From Symbiodinium natans (lineage: Eukaryota; Sar; Dinophyceae; Suessiales; Symbiodiniaceae): a stretch of DNA of 64,000 bases. The notes under the pieces were generated by a model that worked only from the letters and a program-made list of their open reading frames with translations, made no database searches and had not been told where the DNA came from. Position numbers and translations under genes: made by a program. This document shows, piece after piece, positions 30,913 through 39,913 of the stretch; within the stretch, counting starts at the first letter, position 1; each line of letters starts with the position of its first letter. Location of the stretch: contig CAJNDS010002484.1 in the NCBI GenBank assembly GCA_905221605.1, forward strand, positions 62,001 to 126,000. Direction: 5' to 3'.

Positions 30913-31781
30913 CATGGCATTGCAAGAGCCCCTTGGCCTGGAGAACCTGCAGCCTCCTCCATTGGTCGCCCCTCCGCTCGTAGCTGGGCGTGAAAACACC
31001 TGGATTACGGCGAGCCATGGCAGTTCAACCCTCCCCTTTGTTGTATCCCGGCCGAGTGCGGATGCAGGGAAGCCAACTCGATAGTGCTTCTCCTCCCTGG
31101 TTGTGGACATTTCTATGTGGAGAATATGCACCCACTGCCTTGGCAAGGGGCCATCGAGTATCTGTGGAGCAACCTGGCTTTCAAAAAGGCCGTCATTGCC
31201 TGCGCATGGCCTGTGGCGGGACAAGCAGGCTCACCGCCTGCCTGGATGCTGCCTGACGGTGCTGCCTGGACCAAGGCAGTGTATACAATGGAAATTCTAC
31301 CGCTCCTACTGGCCGTCCAACGTGATGCGAGCCCTCGCATCTCCTTGCCCACATATCTCATGGGCCTTGGCTCTGGAGGAACCATCACCTACCAGATTGC
31401 AATTTCCGAGGCCCATGCGACCTTCCGGGCTTGTGTTTGCATGGGCCCCATTAGGCTGCCTTCTTTGCTGCCAGCCCCAACGAGCGGGGAGACACGAATT
31501 TTAGTCATGGCGGACGAAAGGACGTAGAGACCTTTCAGCACCACCTTCGGATGTGCTACTCGGTGCGGGGCAATCATCGCGTGCCTCCTGTCACAGAAGC
31601 CCTTTCCGAAGACTCACACTTTACCGCCTTCAAGGGCTACGGACGCACGCAGTACCTCTGGGCCCCCGGCCTCACAATCCGCCAGGTGGTTATCGGCAAG
31701 GACCCGGAGCATGTGGTGTGGCCTGCATTGCTGAGCGATCCTGATTGGCTGCTGGCGGACCATATCGAGCTCCCGGAGTAG
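30913..31781 (+). pseudogene. frame-broken ORF cluster with the GHFYVENMHP domain
   Basis: Three successive frames read like one protein. ATG 30913 to the stop at 31084 gives a Pro-rich N-terminus (LQPPPLVAPPLVAG). 31084-31527 has GHFYVENMHPLPWQ, AWPVAGQAGSPPAW and ISLPTYLMGLGSG. 31455-31781, in a third frame, has DVETFQHHLRMCY and ends PDWLLADHIELPE. The middle segment recurs, diverged, at 39815-39960, 40055-40150 and 40548-40830, so it is a mobile or duplicated domain. Either two indels broke a gene, or these are exons; no clear splice sites support the latter. Function unknown. Confidence 0.5.
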
Positions 31782-32304
31782 TCGTCGGGGCAGGGTAGAG
31801 AGTACCTTCCTTTTTCCATTTTAATCGATTTATGCGCGCCGGCCCTTGTGTTGCCGCTACAAACAGACCAGCAACCGAGGTACGCCTGCATTCTGGTGCT
31901 ACTACTGTGCACGGACAAAGTAAAGGATGCCATCGTCTCCAGGTCATTGCTTTGTACATGCAGCACATTGCAGCCGCAAGTAACAGCCACCTGCGATGAC
32001 ACGCTGCATCCCTTTTCAGGTTGCGCGTTGGATGTGCCCTGGCTCAAGCTAAGGGTGGCTGGCTGACTGAACGAGGACCCATTGTGTAGAGGGTTGTAAC
32101 GCTCCTGACTGGTTTTTTCTTGCCTTTCTGCTTCTTCTCTCCTGTGTGTTGTGCTTTTTGTTTGGTCCTCCCTTTCCTTGAGTCCCTCCCTAGTTTTTGT
32201 AAGGGCTTTCCAGGGATCTTGGTGTCTGGAGGTTGCCTCGTGGTTCTCCGCTGCCTGTGGGGTAGTCACATGAGTTTGGCCTGCCATGTTCGGTGAGTGA
32301 TGCC

Positions 32305-33843
32305 ATGGAGTCGTATGCCTGTCAACCGTACGCGATCCGGGTTGGAGCGCAAGTGCTCCAAGTCCACGTTGCCAGGAGAGGGCAACTCACTGCACTTGCC
32401 ACTTTAGGGACCAGTGATGTCGCAATGACCAGGCAGATGCAAGCCGGCGTCATCCTGCCTCACGAACTCGATGCTGCCGGTTGGTGCCGATACTTTCCGC
32501 CGGAAATACAACCCTTGTTGTGTCTGGACCATTCTGCCTTTTTGAGAAACAGCAACGCCGTCTGCTTCGCCCGGCAACCCACGGTTCGCTGTTTTCTCCT
32601 GCATGCATGGAGGCCAGGCATCGGCATCATGCCGCATAGCAGTGCCCTCATGGGGCGAGCGGTGTCCACGCACAGTGCTTTGCCTGGTGACGCGATAGAC
32701 CTTCCCCCTTGGGCGAGTGTTGTCACCGAACAAGGAGCGGGTAGGGAGACAGCCCTGTCTCCCGGGCCCTGGCAAACTCCATCACCTAATCCACCTAGGG
32801 TCTGCTGGCCGGAGAATAGTCCTCGCCCTCCCATACCGCCGATTCCTCCACGTGTTGGAGAATACCCAGTGAGTGAGGTCAGTAGGATCGAGCCGCGAAT
32901 TCCACATGGGAGGCCACCTCCCGCGCCAGTTGCAGCCGACCTGCCACCTTGGCAGGTCCCTAGCCACCCAGGTCCACAGGTCCTTGCGGCGACCGCAATG
33001 CAGGCTATATGCCAGCTTCGCACTCTCAGTGCTGACCATGCGCCGGGGCCTCAGGAGCCTGAGGATCTCGCGCAGGCACTAGAAAGTAATCAGAATTTCC
33101 CTGAGCCCACCCCTAGCGGCGTACTGCCATTGAAACTGGCCTCGGGAGCCATTTCCGGCGAACCGCCTGAGCCGCAAGGTCTCCACCCAGAGATTGACTA
33201 CAATGCATTACTCGGCTGCCTACTTCCACAGCTCCGGGCTGCTGAGTCCGCAGGAGCCCATGTCCTGCTCTTAGTCACGGATAGTCGCTGCTTCTTGTCC
33301 ATTCCGCACTTCCCCTACTTTGTCCGGCATTTGGTAGCACGCATGCAGTGGGAAGGCCCGTTTAAGGAGAGGTGGTTTCCCATCTTGGTTAACACCAAGG
33401 AAGCGGGGCTAGCTTCTGTGCACTTTACGTGGGCGGGGCCCGAAATTCTGGCAGTCCTCAGAGTCCTTGCGCCAGGGGTGGTCTTGATGTTGCTTGACCA
33501 TGACACCTTGTTCACTGCCAGGTGGGAGGCAGAAGAGCTGCGAAGGTTTGCAGTCCTCGATCTACTGCCCAATACCCTCTCGACGGAGTCACTGGGCAGT
33601 ATGGAAGTCGAGACGGACGAGACACAGCCCTGTGGCTCGCTTCCAGCCTCGCCGTGGAGTTGCTCGCCGGACGGGTCCATACCGTGTGGGGCCCGATCGC
33701 CAAACTCAATTGGCATGGTTTGTGCGTCCGAGGACCAGCTCGAAGCAAATGGGGGATTGGTCCTCTTCTACCCGAATGCTCCGGACGGCAGACATCCCCG
33801 GCCCCTCGCTTCTGCATCCCTGGCAACGTCGCTAGTGCGGTGA
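32305..33843 (+). CDS. 512-residue ORF, Pro-rich middle, unknown C-terminal domain
   Basis: ATG 32305 (a GTG lies four codons upstream). Residues ~130-210 are Pro-rich and low-complexity. Residues ~290-410 are a compact hydrophobic domain with HVLLLVTDSRCF, RWFPILVNTKE and VVLMLLDHDTLFTARWEAEEL. The acidic DHD after a beta-like stretch recalls metal-binding turns of glycosyltransferases, but no fold can be named safely. From about 33600 this frame becomes Ser/Pro/Cys-rich and less protein-like. An overlapping frame (33522-34100) becomes more so (VHTVWGPIAKLNWHGLCVRG), suggesting an indel and a longer ancestral protein running into the 33968 ORF. Confidence 0.55.
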   Translation: MESYACQPYAIRVGAQVLQVHVARRGQLTALATLGTSDVAMTRQMQAGVILPHELDAAGWCRYFPPEIQPLLCLDHSAFLRNSNAVCFARQPTVRCFLLHAWRPGIGIMPHSSALMGRAVSTHSALPGDAIDLPPWASVVTEQGAGRETALSPGPWQTPSPNPPRVCWPENSPRPPIPPIPPRVGEYPVSEVSRIEPRIPHGRPPPAPVAADLPPWQVPSHPGPQVLAATAMQAICQLRTLSADHAPGPQEPEDLAQALESNQNFPEPTPSGVLPLKLASGAISGEPPEPQGLHPEIDYNALLGCLLPQLRAAESAGAHVLLLVTDSRCFLSIPHFPYFVRHLVARMQWEGPFKERWFPILVNTKEAGLASVHFTWAGPEILAVLRVLAPGVVLMLLDHDTLFTARWEAEELRRFAVLDLLPNTLSTESLGSMEVETDETQPCGSLPASPWSCSPDGSIPCGARSPNSIGMVCASEDQLEANGGLVLFYPNAPDGRHPRPLASASLATSLVR

Positions 33844-33967
33844 CCTCAATTGGTACTGCGTTGAGCCGAGCCCTGCAGCTTGTCATCATGCCCAGTGAAG
33901 TGCCGAAAGGGCAGTGGACCAGTGCGGCTCCAGCTCTTCCCTGGGGTCCTCATGTTTTGGAACAAAG

Positions 33968-36900
33968 ATGCCCTATCTTCCTGCAGGGCCACCCCGAAAT
34001 GGCGCAGTCGACCCAATGCCGCTTGCTCTTCTTGCTGCCGCTGCGCATGCTTGGCTGGCCCAGGCGGATCTGCCGTGGCCTCTCTTCGCCGCAGACATAA
34101 AGGTCACGCCGTTGGGCCTCAGTCAATACTGGGATGATGGACTAGCCATGCGTGTGCAACAAGCCCTGGCAGCCTTTGCCTTTCCTGCCTACCAGTACCC
34201 GCCTCCAAAGCCTCACCTAACCCCCTTAGGGGAATGTCGGTCGCTCTTCATTAGCGGGATGAATGGGAAGGCCGAGAATACGCCCCCCACTGTGTCGGGT
34301 AGCATCATTCACACAGCCAATTCCTATGCACTCACTGGCTTAGAAATGGAAACAGTCCGGGACAACCAGGGCCAAAAGGTCCGATATGAGGACACACAAC
34401 GCCCGTTGTTGCTTTCGACCAGCGGTAATGCCGCACATGCATTGTTGCTCCTGCCCCAAGCCGCCCAGCTATGGGCACGTGCTCTGTACCCTCAGGTCGA
34501 AGGATGCGGTCTGCCAGCGGCGGTTCGTGCTAGAATCAGCTCGGTAGAAGCCTCCCTGACAATGTGCCCTGCCCTGGCTCACTTGCACATGCCACATACT
34601 GCTGCGCTGACCGCTCTGCATGTGGGCCTCGCCGCGGGTAGAGCTGGCGAGTGCAAACTGTGCGTTACGGGGTTCTCTGCTGGGTCGTATACGGGCGCTG
34701 CTGTGGCTATCGCTTGGCATGAGCGCCAAAAGCTTCCTGACTGCAAGGGCGATTTTGTCCACATCAAGGCACGTTTGGGCGGCGTTGCCATGCCACGGGC
34801 CATGCTGCAATATATCCTGGGTTCGGAATTGCGGCACGCTGTTAGTCTTGTCCATCATGAGAGCGACCAGCTTTGTATCTTCCGGCCCAGCCAGGCAGCA
34901 AGGACGCAAGCGATTGGCGCGGGAGCGCGTCTCTACTACTTCACTGGACCTGAGTCACTTGGCAGTGGTGGACACTCTTATGGTCACGTTGTCCACAGTG
35001 AAGAGCTATTCCAGCTCACGCCGGGGGATTATGTGCATAAGGAATTGACTAAAAAGATTTGTGGCTTGGCCGACCCCCGGATGGATCGCACAGTGCGAGC
35101 AGGTTTGATGGGGGTTGCGTGTGGCTCTGTCCAGCTTTCGGATAAGTCTAAAACTTTCATCAACTCCGTGCTGGGACGGCAAATCAGACGCCCCGATCTG
35201 GAGGCTTTTCTCCGGATACCTTCCGCTGAGAACCGGAGCATTGCAAGTCTCCGTGCTGACTGTACCCAAGTCCTCCTGACGGATGCCAAGCCGCATCTGG
35301 CTGATTTGCCGCCCCCGTATCATGAACTTGGTCCCACGATGAAACTAGTTTTGGGTATGTGGCTCCCCCACCTGTCGTTAGAGCGCCTGGTTGACATGCT
35401 GGGTTATCAGTTTTTAGCCATGGCCTCGGAAGCAGAAATCGAGGAGGAGCCCTCGGAACAGTATCACTACCCAGAGCAAGCTGCGGTCAAGCGGGCCGCC
35501 ACCCCTGTGGCGATAAAGCCCGGCACGCATACATGGCCAATCTGCCTTCTCCATCGAGTTTACCCAAGGGCATCGGTCATGCTCCTTACACCGGAGTTGG
35601 CGGATGTCCCTGACTGGGCTACAAAGTGGTTTGCTGTCGCTGGTAAAGTGCCGGCCAAGGGCACTGCTTTGCTGGTTACCTTGAGAGAAGACAAGGGGGA
35701 TGTGGCCTACCCAGGCATGTTTATAGAGCTCCTTGCCCCGAAGAAGCTTTTCACCGGCCCTGGAGAAAGTAAGGCCATGCAGCCAGTCAATATAACCATT
35801 GCCCTGCTCTTGACTGATGAACAGCACAACCAATTCGCGCAACGACCCTCACTGCCGAGAGTCAGCCAGCTTGAGGTTCTGCCCGGAGGAGCCTCTACCC
35901 CGCTTTGGGATGCTCTGTTACACATGCCTAGGGAAAGGCAGCATGTTGCATTGGGCGTTCCGCTAGAAGACTCGCCTCTTGATGCCATCCGGCAGCCACT
36001 GCGGTTGCCGGGCTTTCTCACAGATTTAGTGCTTGTCCTCCTTATCGGGCTAGTGGTGAGAGGGAACTGGCGCGACACATGGGCACAGCTCATTCACCCG
36101 GAGGTCTGCCAAGTCTTCAGAGGCAAGCACGAAACGCAAGCTGCGCAGGCATCGCTTACTGCGGGTCCGGGGGCTTCCAACCCCTTGCAAAGCTTCCTCA
36201 ACCTTTGGCTTGCGGAGGAACAATCCTATCGCAAAGAATGGACGCCAACGCTGCTGAGTGGCGTGTTAGCTACGCTGCCTGACTCTCCGCTGCCCGGCCA
36301 AGAGGACGCCCGGACTCCTGCGCTGTGGCATGCGGAGTGTCTACGCCTGTCCCATGACTCGTTGAGCAACGAGCACGATCCGAGGACTCGAGCCAGCATC
36401 TTTGCGCTCGCGGTTGGTCCCGCCTTCCTTACGTGCCTCTGTGATACCTTTTGGGGGGCGGACGGACACCTGGCAGCGCTGCTGGGAGCGTGCTCGTACG
36501 GCCTGGCCGCTAATCGTACTTCTGTATTCATAACGGGTGCGCCCGGCAGCGGGAAGACACGATCCTGCGCGTTTCTAGGAGTACTCCTTGCGTGCCTGAC
36601 GAGCCGGCTCACCCTGTACACCGCTCATGGCAATGAATCGGTTCGGGCCTATGTCGAAGCGGTTGATAGGCTCACGACTGCTAGCAATGAATTTGTTCGC
36701 AGCCGCATCGTTCGCATACCGGGTAACAAGGAGAAGGACACACATAAGCTCCCTTTTGATGTGCACGATTTGTACCGGGGGCTACTTGTAGCCACGACAC
36801 ATGGTACGATTGTGGCAAGGCTTAGCTTTCCCTACTCGCAGCTCATTAACCGTCTAAAGGATGTTGAGTTGCTCCTCCGAGATGAAGCCCAGCAATTGGG

Positions 36901-37210
36901 CACGCCTGGCTCCAACACCATTCTGGCGCACATCAAGCATGCACTTGATGTGATCACGATTTCGATGTCTTACATGGGACTCTTAACCATGTATTTTCCT
37001 TGTGAAGATTTCTTGTGGTGGGATGTTTTGTTTTGCCCAGAAGCTTTACAGTCATGTCTCATGTCATGTGCCGATGCAGCTGTGCTCGTGAGTATCAAAA
37101 GTTTTCATGGTAGCGGAGCGCTTGTGATCCAGCCTTTGGGGCCTCGGATTCACTTGTGCTCAGGGAGGCAGGACCCTTACCTCCCGGGGTCAGGACCCAA
37201 ACCCCATTAG
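33968..37210 (+). CDS. 1080-residue ORF: GFSAG hydrolase-like domain plus truncated SF1 helicase core
   Basis: ATG 33968; the frame is open further up from a GTG. Residues ~190-370 hold GFSAGSYTG (S237), a nucleophile-elbow-like G-x-S-x-G, then LVHH (H296/H297) and GGHSYGH (H336). This suggests an alpha/beta-hydrolase or esterase-like fold. Residues ~855-980 hold a P-loop, TGAPGSGKT (K863), and DEAQQ (D972), the Walker A and B pair of Upf1-like SF1 helicases. The remaining helicase motifs are absent. From about nt 36990 the frame continues in unrelated sequence to a stop at 37210, so the helicase is cut off, apparently where a gag-protease element has entered. A decayed relative of the GFSAG part lies at 46208-46892. 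The helicase half is likely; the hydrolase call is tentative. Confidence 0.65.
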   Translation: MPYLPAGPPRNGAVDPMPLALLAAAAHAWLAQADLPWPLFAADIKVTPLGLSQYWDDGLAMRVQQALAAFAFPAYQYPPPKPHLTPLGECRSLFISGMNGKAENTPPTVSGSIIHTANSYALTGLEMETVRDNQGQKVRYEDTQRPLLLSTSGNAAHALLLLPQAAQLWARALYPQVEGCGLPAAVRARISSVEASLTMCPALAHLHMPHTAALTALHVGLAAGRAGECKLCVTGFSAGSYTGAAVAIAWHERQKLPDCKGDFVHIKARLGGVAMPRAMLQYILGSELRHAVSLVHHESDQLCIFRPSQAARTQAIGAGARLYYFTGPESLGSGGHSYGHVVHSEELFQLTPGDYVHKELTKKICGLADPRMDRTVRAGLMGVACGSVQLSDKSKTFINSVLGRQIRRPDLEAFLRIPSAENRSIASLRADCTQVLLTDAKPHLADLPPPYHELGPTMKLVLGMWLPHLSLERLVDMLGYQFLAMASEAEIEEEPSEQYHYPEQAAVKRAATPVAIKPGTHTWPICLLHRVYPRASVMLLTPELADVPDWATKWFAVAGKVPAKGTALLVTLREDKGDVAYPGMFIELLAPKKLFTGPGESKAMQPVNITIALLLTDEQHNQFAQRPSLPRVSQLEVLPGGASTPLWDALLHMPRERQHVALGVPLEDSPLDAIRQPLRLPGFLTDLVLVLLIGLVVRGNWRDTWAQLIHPEVCQVFRGKHETQAAQASLTAGPGASNPLQSFLNLWLAEEQSYRKEWTPTLLSGVLATLPDSPLPGQEDARTPALWHAECLRLSHDSLSNEHDPRTRASIFALAVGPAFLTCLCDTFWGADGHLAALLGACSYGLAANRTSVFITGAPGSGKTRSCAFLGVLLACLTSRLTLYTAHGNESVRAYVEAVDRLTTASNEFVRSRIVRIPGNKEKDTHKLPFDVHDLYRGLLVATTHGTIVARLSFPYSQLINRLKDVELLLRDEAQQLGTPGSNTILAHIKHALDVITISMSYMGLLTMYFPCEDFLWWDVLFCPEALQSCLMSCADAAVLVSIKSFHGSGALVIQPLGPRIHLCSGRQDPYLPGSGPKPH

Positions 37211-37319
37211 TTGCTGCCGTAGTTTCCAGCCATAGCCTTCGTTTGCCTTGCCGAAGAAGGCTAGGCGGTTGCCAGCCTAATCTCCTCGAGACTCGTGTTG
37301 TCACCTACCAGCCACGGAG

Positions 37320-37835
37320 GTGTCACCAGAACTTGAGGAGCAGATTCAGTGTTTTCAGCTTTGGGACGACGAAAGAGTGTTGGATAAGCTTCGCAAAACT
37401 GTTCTTGAGTGGTACATCGAGCTTCAGTGTGGCAAACCTTGCACTCCGTCCTTGAGCATCCTGAGCTTCGAACGTCGACAGTTGCAGAGGCGGAAGGAGA
37501 AGAAAACCGAACTGAAAGGGATCCAGAACGCGCCAGAGATTATTGCTTACGGTTGCAAGTTGTTGAGTGGTGAGCGAGCCCTGCTTGAAGCATACCTTGC
37601 AGCAGTCTTCACCGTTCTCACTTTTGAGCCTAAGAAAATCTTGCGTGAGAGAAATTTCCAAGCATCGTCCTCCAGTTTCAGCAGAAACCTTGGTCCGTCT
37701 GGAGTGGAGTTTCAGTTATCCACTGATCCAGCATCGTCATCCAGTTTCAGCAGAAACCTTGGTCCGTCTGGAGTGGAGTACGATCTAGATAGTGACACGA
37801 GCATTGCATCCGAGACTTCCTTAGATTGGGAGTGA
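37320..37835 (+). CDS. 171-codon ORF without ATG, upstream of gag-protease
   Basis: Open from GTG 37320 to TGA 37835 with no in-frame ATG at all. It therefore uses a non-AUG start, or is an exon (CACCAG before 37332 could be an acceptor), or lies inside a longer transcript. The product is Glu/Lys/Leu-rich and helical at first (about 1-115). It then has a 69-bp direct duplication giving SSSFSRNLGPSGVE twice, and ends acidic. Its stop overlaps the ATG of the gag-protease ORF as TGATG. Confidence 0.5.
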   Translation: MSPELEEQIQCFQLWDDERVLDKLRKTVLEWYIELQCGKPCTPSLSILSFERRQLQRRKEKKTELKGIQNAPEIIAYGCKLLSGERALLEAYLAAVFTVLTFEPKKILRERNFQASSSSFSRNLGPSGVEFQLSTDPASSSSFSRNLGPSGVEYDLDSDTSIASETSLDWE

Positions 37836-37837
37836 TG
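37833..37837 (+). promoter_or_regulatory. TGATG stop-start overlap
   Basis: TGA 37833-37835 and ATG 37835-37837 share one base, identical to the junction at 25024-25028. It decides the start chosen for the gag-protease ORF. Confidence 0.5.
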
Positions 37838-39913
37838 ACCGACGGGAATGGAGCTGGGCCACATCCGCTAGCAAGCCCAGCACTTAGCCCTGTCCACAGC
37901 CCAACCGGCAGCGCCGGTCCAACAGATGGTGAGACTCGTCTTTTGGAGATTCTTGCAGGAATGCAGCAGAACCAGCAAGTGTTGACCGAGCTTCTGAGGA
38001 GCCAGTCTGAATCCCGCGCCGCAGCAGCCGCTGCGACCACATCCTACTCAGGTCTAGCGGCCAAAGACCTGAGCAAGGTGTTGAGGCATCCTTCAACCTT
38101 TTCTTGTCAGACCCGAGATGAGGAGCTGATCAAGTGGCCAGCATGGTCTTGGGAGTTTGAGCAGTATTTGGGAACCTTAGATAAGGAGTTTCAGGTGGAC
38201 TTCACTCGCTTGAAATCGAACCCGAAAACTGAAGTTCTCCCTGCACAGCTGAGCGCCACTGAGCTCGACAGGTCACGCATCATGTATGGCCTGCTTGCAT
38301 CGCTTTTGAACGACCGTCTGAAGCGTCTTCTTAAGACTGTGTCTGACAATAACGGGTACGAAGCATACCGCTTGATCTCGCTTGACCTTCGCCCTTCATC
38401 CCGCACCAGAGCCTTGGCCCTCATGCAGACAATCCACAATTGGCCTGTGTTCGACAACAAGCAAGGCCTCCTGACTCAAGTTGTTAGGCTTGAGCAGGCG
38501 ATGGCAGAGTATGACTCGATTGCATCGCAGGCCATGTCCGATGATCAGAAGGTTGTTTCGCTTCTGAGATGTTTAACAGGCCAACTTCGTCAGCATGTGA
38601 ACTTGACCATGGAAGACTCCTGGACATATGCCGAGTTGCGAAGTTTGGTTGCTCGATATGATGCTTCTTCGTCAAAGTGGAGTGCGTCTGTTGCAGCGAC
38701 TTATGGCCTGTCAGAGGGCAAAGGTGGTGTGCTTGTGAATGCGCCTGCAGCATCCAGTGAAGCCGTTCCAATGGAAATCGACCGTCTTCAAAAGGAGATT
38801 GATAGGCTAAGCAAAGGCAAGACTAAGAAGGGTGATAAGGGAGATAAAGGTGGTAAAAAAGGCAGATATGACAAGGGTAAGAAGGGTAAGGGTGATGGTA
38901 AGAAAGGGGATGGTAAGTCCAGGCCTCCGCCCAGCACAAACCCTAACCCTGCCGCAAACAAAACTTGTCATAATTGTGGCCGAAAGGGTCACTTTGCCCG
39001 AGACTGCCGATCCAAGCGAGTCAGACAGGTTGAAGACGCCGCTGTTGCTGACAGCAGCGCTGCACATGCTGACACAGCCGTGTCAGCTGCCCCTGCCAAG
39101 GCGAAACCTGCTGCAAAGCCCCAGGTGAGACGAGTCACCTACAACCTCGATGACTTTGATGAGTCAGCCGGAGGTGAGATCCGCATGGTGTCAGGTTGTG
39201 ATTCTTGTGTGGAGAGCCAAGACAAAGTAGACAGGCAAAGCAAGGAAGCTTCGGGTTTCTTTTGCAAGGCACTGAGCATCTTTTCACGTTGTGTGCCATC
39301 GAGGTGGTGCGTTTTCCACAATGCATTGCCGAGTGATGCACAGAGCGAGGCTGAGCACGCTTCGGGCGTGTGTCAGCGTGATGTGGCTGAGCACGCTTCG
39401 GGCGTGTGTCAGCGTGATGTGGTTGAGCACACTTCGGGTGTGACCTCGACCAGTGGATCAGTGCGCATGGTCCAGCAGAATGCCGAGCATGGCATGGAGA
39501 TCGAAGTCATAATTGACTCAGGTGCTGACGCCTCTTGTCTACCGCAAAACCTCAGCATGCTTGGAGTTTCCTCTGGAAGGCCATGGGAAGGTTTTCAAGA
39601 TGCCCAGGGGAATCAGCTGCTAGTTCACGGGACTAGGCGAGCTGAGCTGAGCTTCGGTGATCAGCCTGGATTCACCGAAACGTTCTTGGTTGCTCCCCAC
39701 ATCACCACACCTCTTCTTGCAGTTGGGAAGTTGTACCGCGCCGGATTCAGCATGGTGAACAAAAATGGAAACATGAGTCTTTGCAGCCCTAACGGAGAGA
39801 TCCAAAACCCGTTGCTGCGGGGTTCCCTGCCTGCTTGGGTGTATATCTCTGCTTGCGTCAAAGCAGCCATACATGACTACCTCCCCATCGGTAGGTGGCC
39901 AAGCGTGATGTGA
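37835..39913 (+). CDS. retrotransposon Gag-protease (CCHC knuckle, DSGAD protease)
   Basis: 692 residues. Residues ~75-310 are a Gag/capsid-like helical region (WSWEFEQYL, LLNDRLKRLL, LTQVVRLEQAM). Residues ~322-370 are Lys/Gly-rich and basic. The zinc knuckle is CHNCGRKGHFARDC, C378-C381-H386-C391. After a linker with a 36-bp tandem repeat (EHASGVCQRDVA, from about nt 39355), a retropepsin follows with IIDSGADASC (catalytic D561) and a C-terminal hydrophobic strand LLAVGKL. No integrase or reverse transcriptase follows, so the element is truncated or these were on a separate ORF. Residues from ~661 on come from an unrelated repeated segment (see 39815-40830). Copia-like polyproteins of dinoflagellates have this Gag style. 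It probably interrupts the helicase ORF upstream. Confidence 0.85.
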   Translation: MTDGNGAGPHPLASPALSPVHSPTGSAGPTDGETRLLEILAGMQQNQQVLTELLRSQSESRAAAAAATTSYSGLAAKDLSKVLRHPSTFSCQTRDEELIKWPAWSWEFEQYLGTLDKEFQVDFTRLKSNPKTEVLPAQLSATELDRSRIMYGLLASLLNDRLKRLLKTVSDNNGYEAYRLISLDLRPSSRTRALALMQTIHNWPVFDNKQGLLTQVVRLEQAMAEYDSIASQAMSDDQKVVSLLRCLTGQLRQHVNLTMEDSWTYAELRSLVARYDASSSKWSASVAATYGLSEGKGGVLVNAPAASSEAVPMEIDRLQKEIDRLSKGKTKKGDKGDKGGKKGRYDKGKKGKGDGKKGDGKSRPPPSTNPNPAANKTCHNCGRKGHFARDCRSKRVRQVEDAAVADSSAAHADTAVSAAPAKAKPAAKPQVRRVTYNLDDFDESAGGEIRMVSGCDSCVESQDKVDRQSKEASGFFCKALSIFSRCVPSRWCVFHNALPSDAQSEAEHASGVCQRDVAEHASGVCQRDVVEHTSGVTSTSGSVRMVQQNAEHGMEIEVIIDSGADASCLPQNLSMLGVSSGRPWEGFQDAQGNQLLVHGTRRAELSFGDQPGFTETFLVAPHITTPLLAVGKLYRAGFSMVNKNGNMSLCSPNGEIQNPLLRGSLPAWVYISACVKAAIHDYLPIGRWPSVM

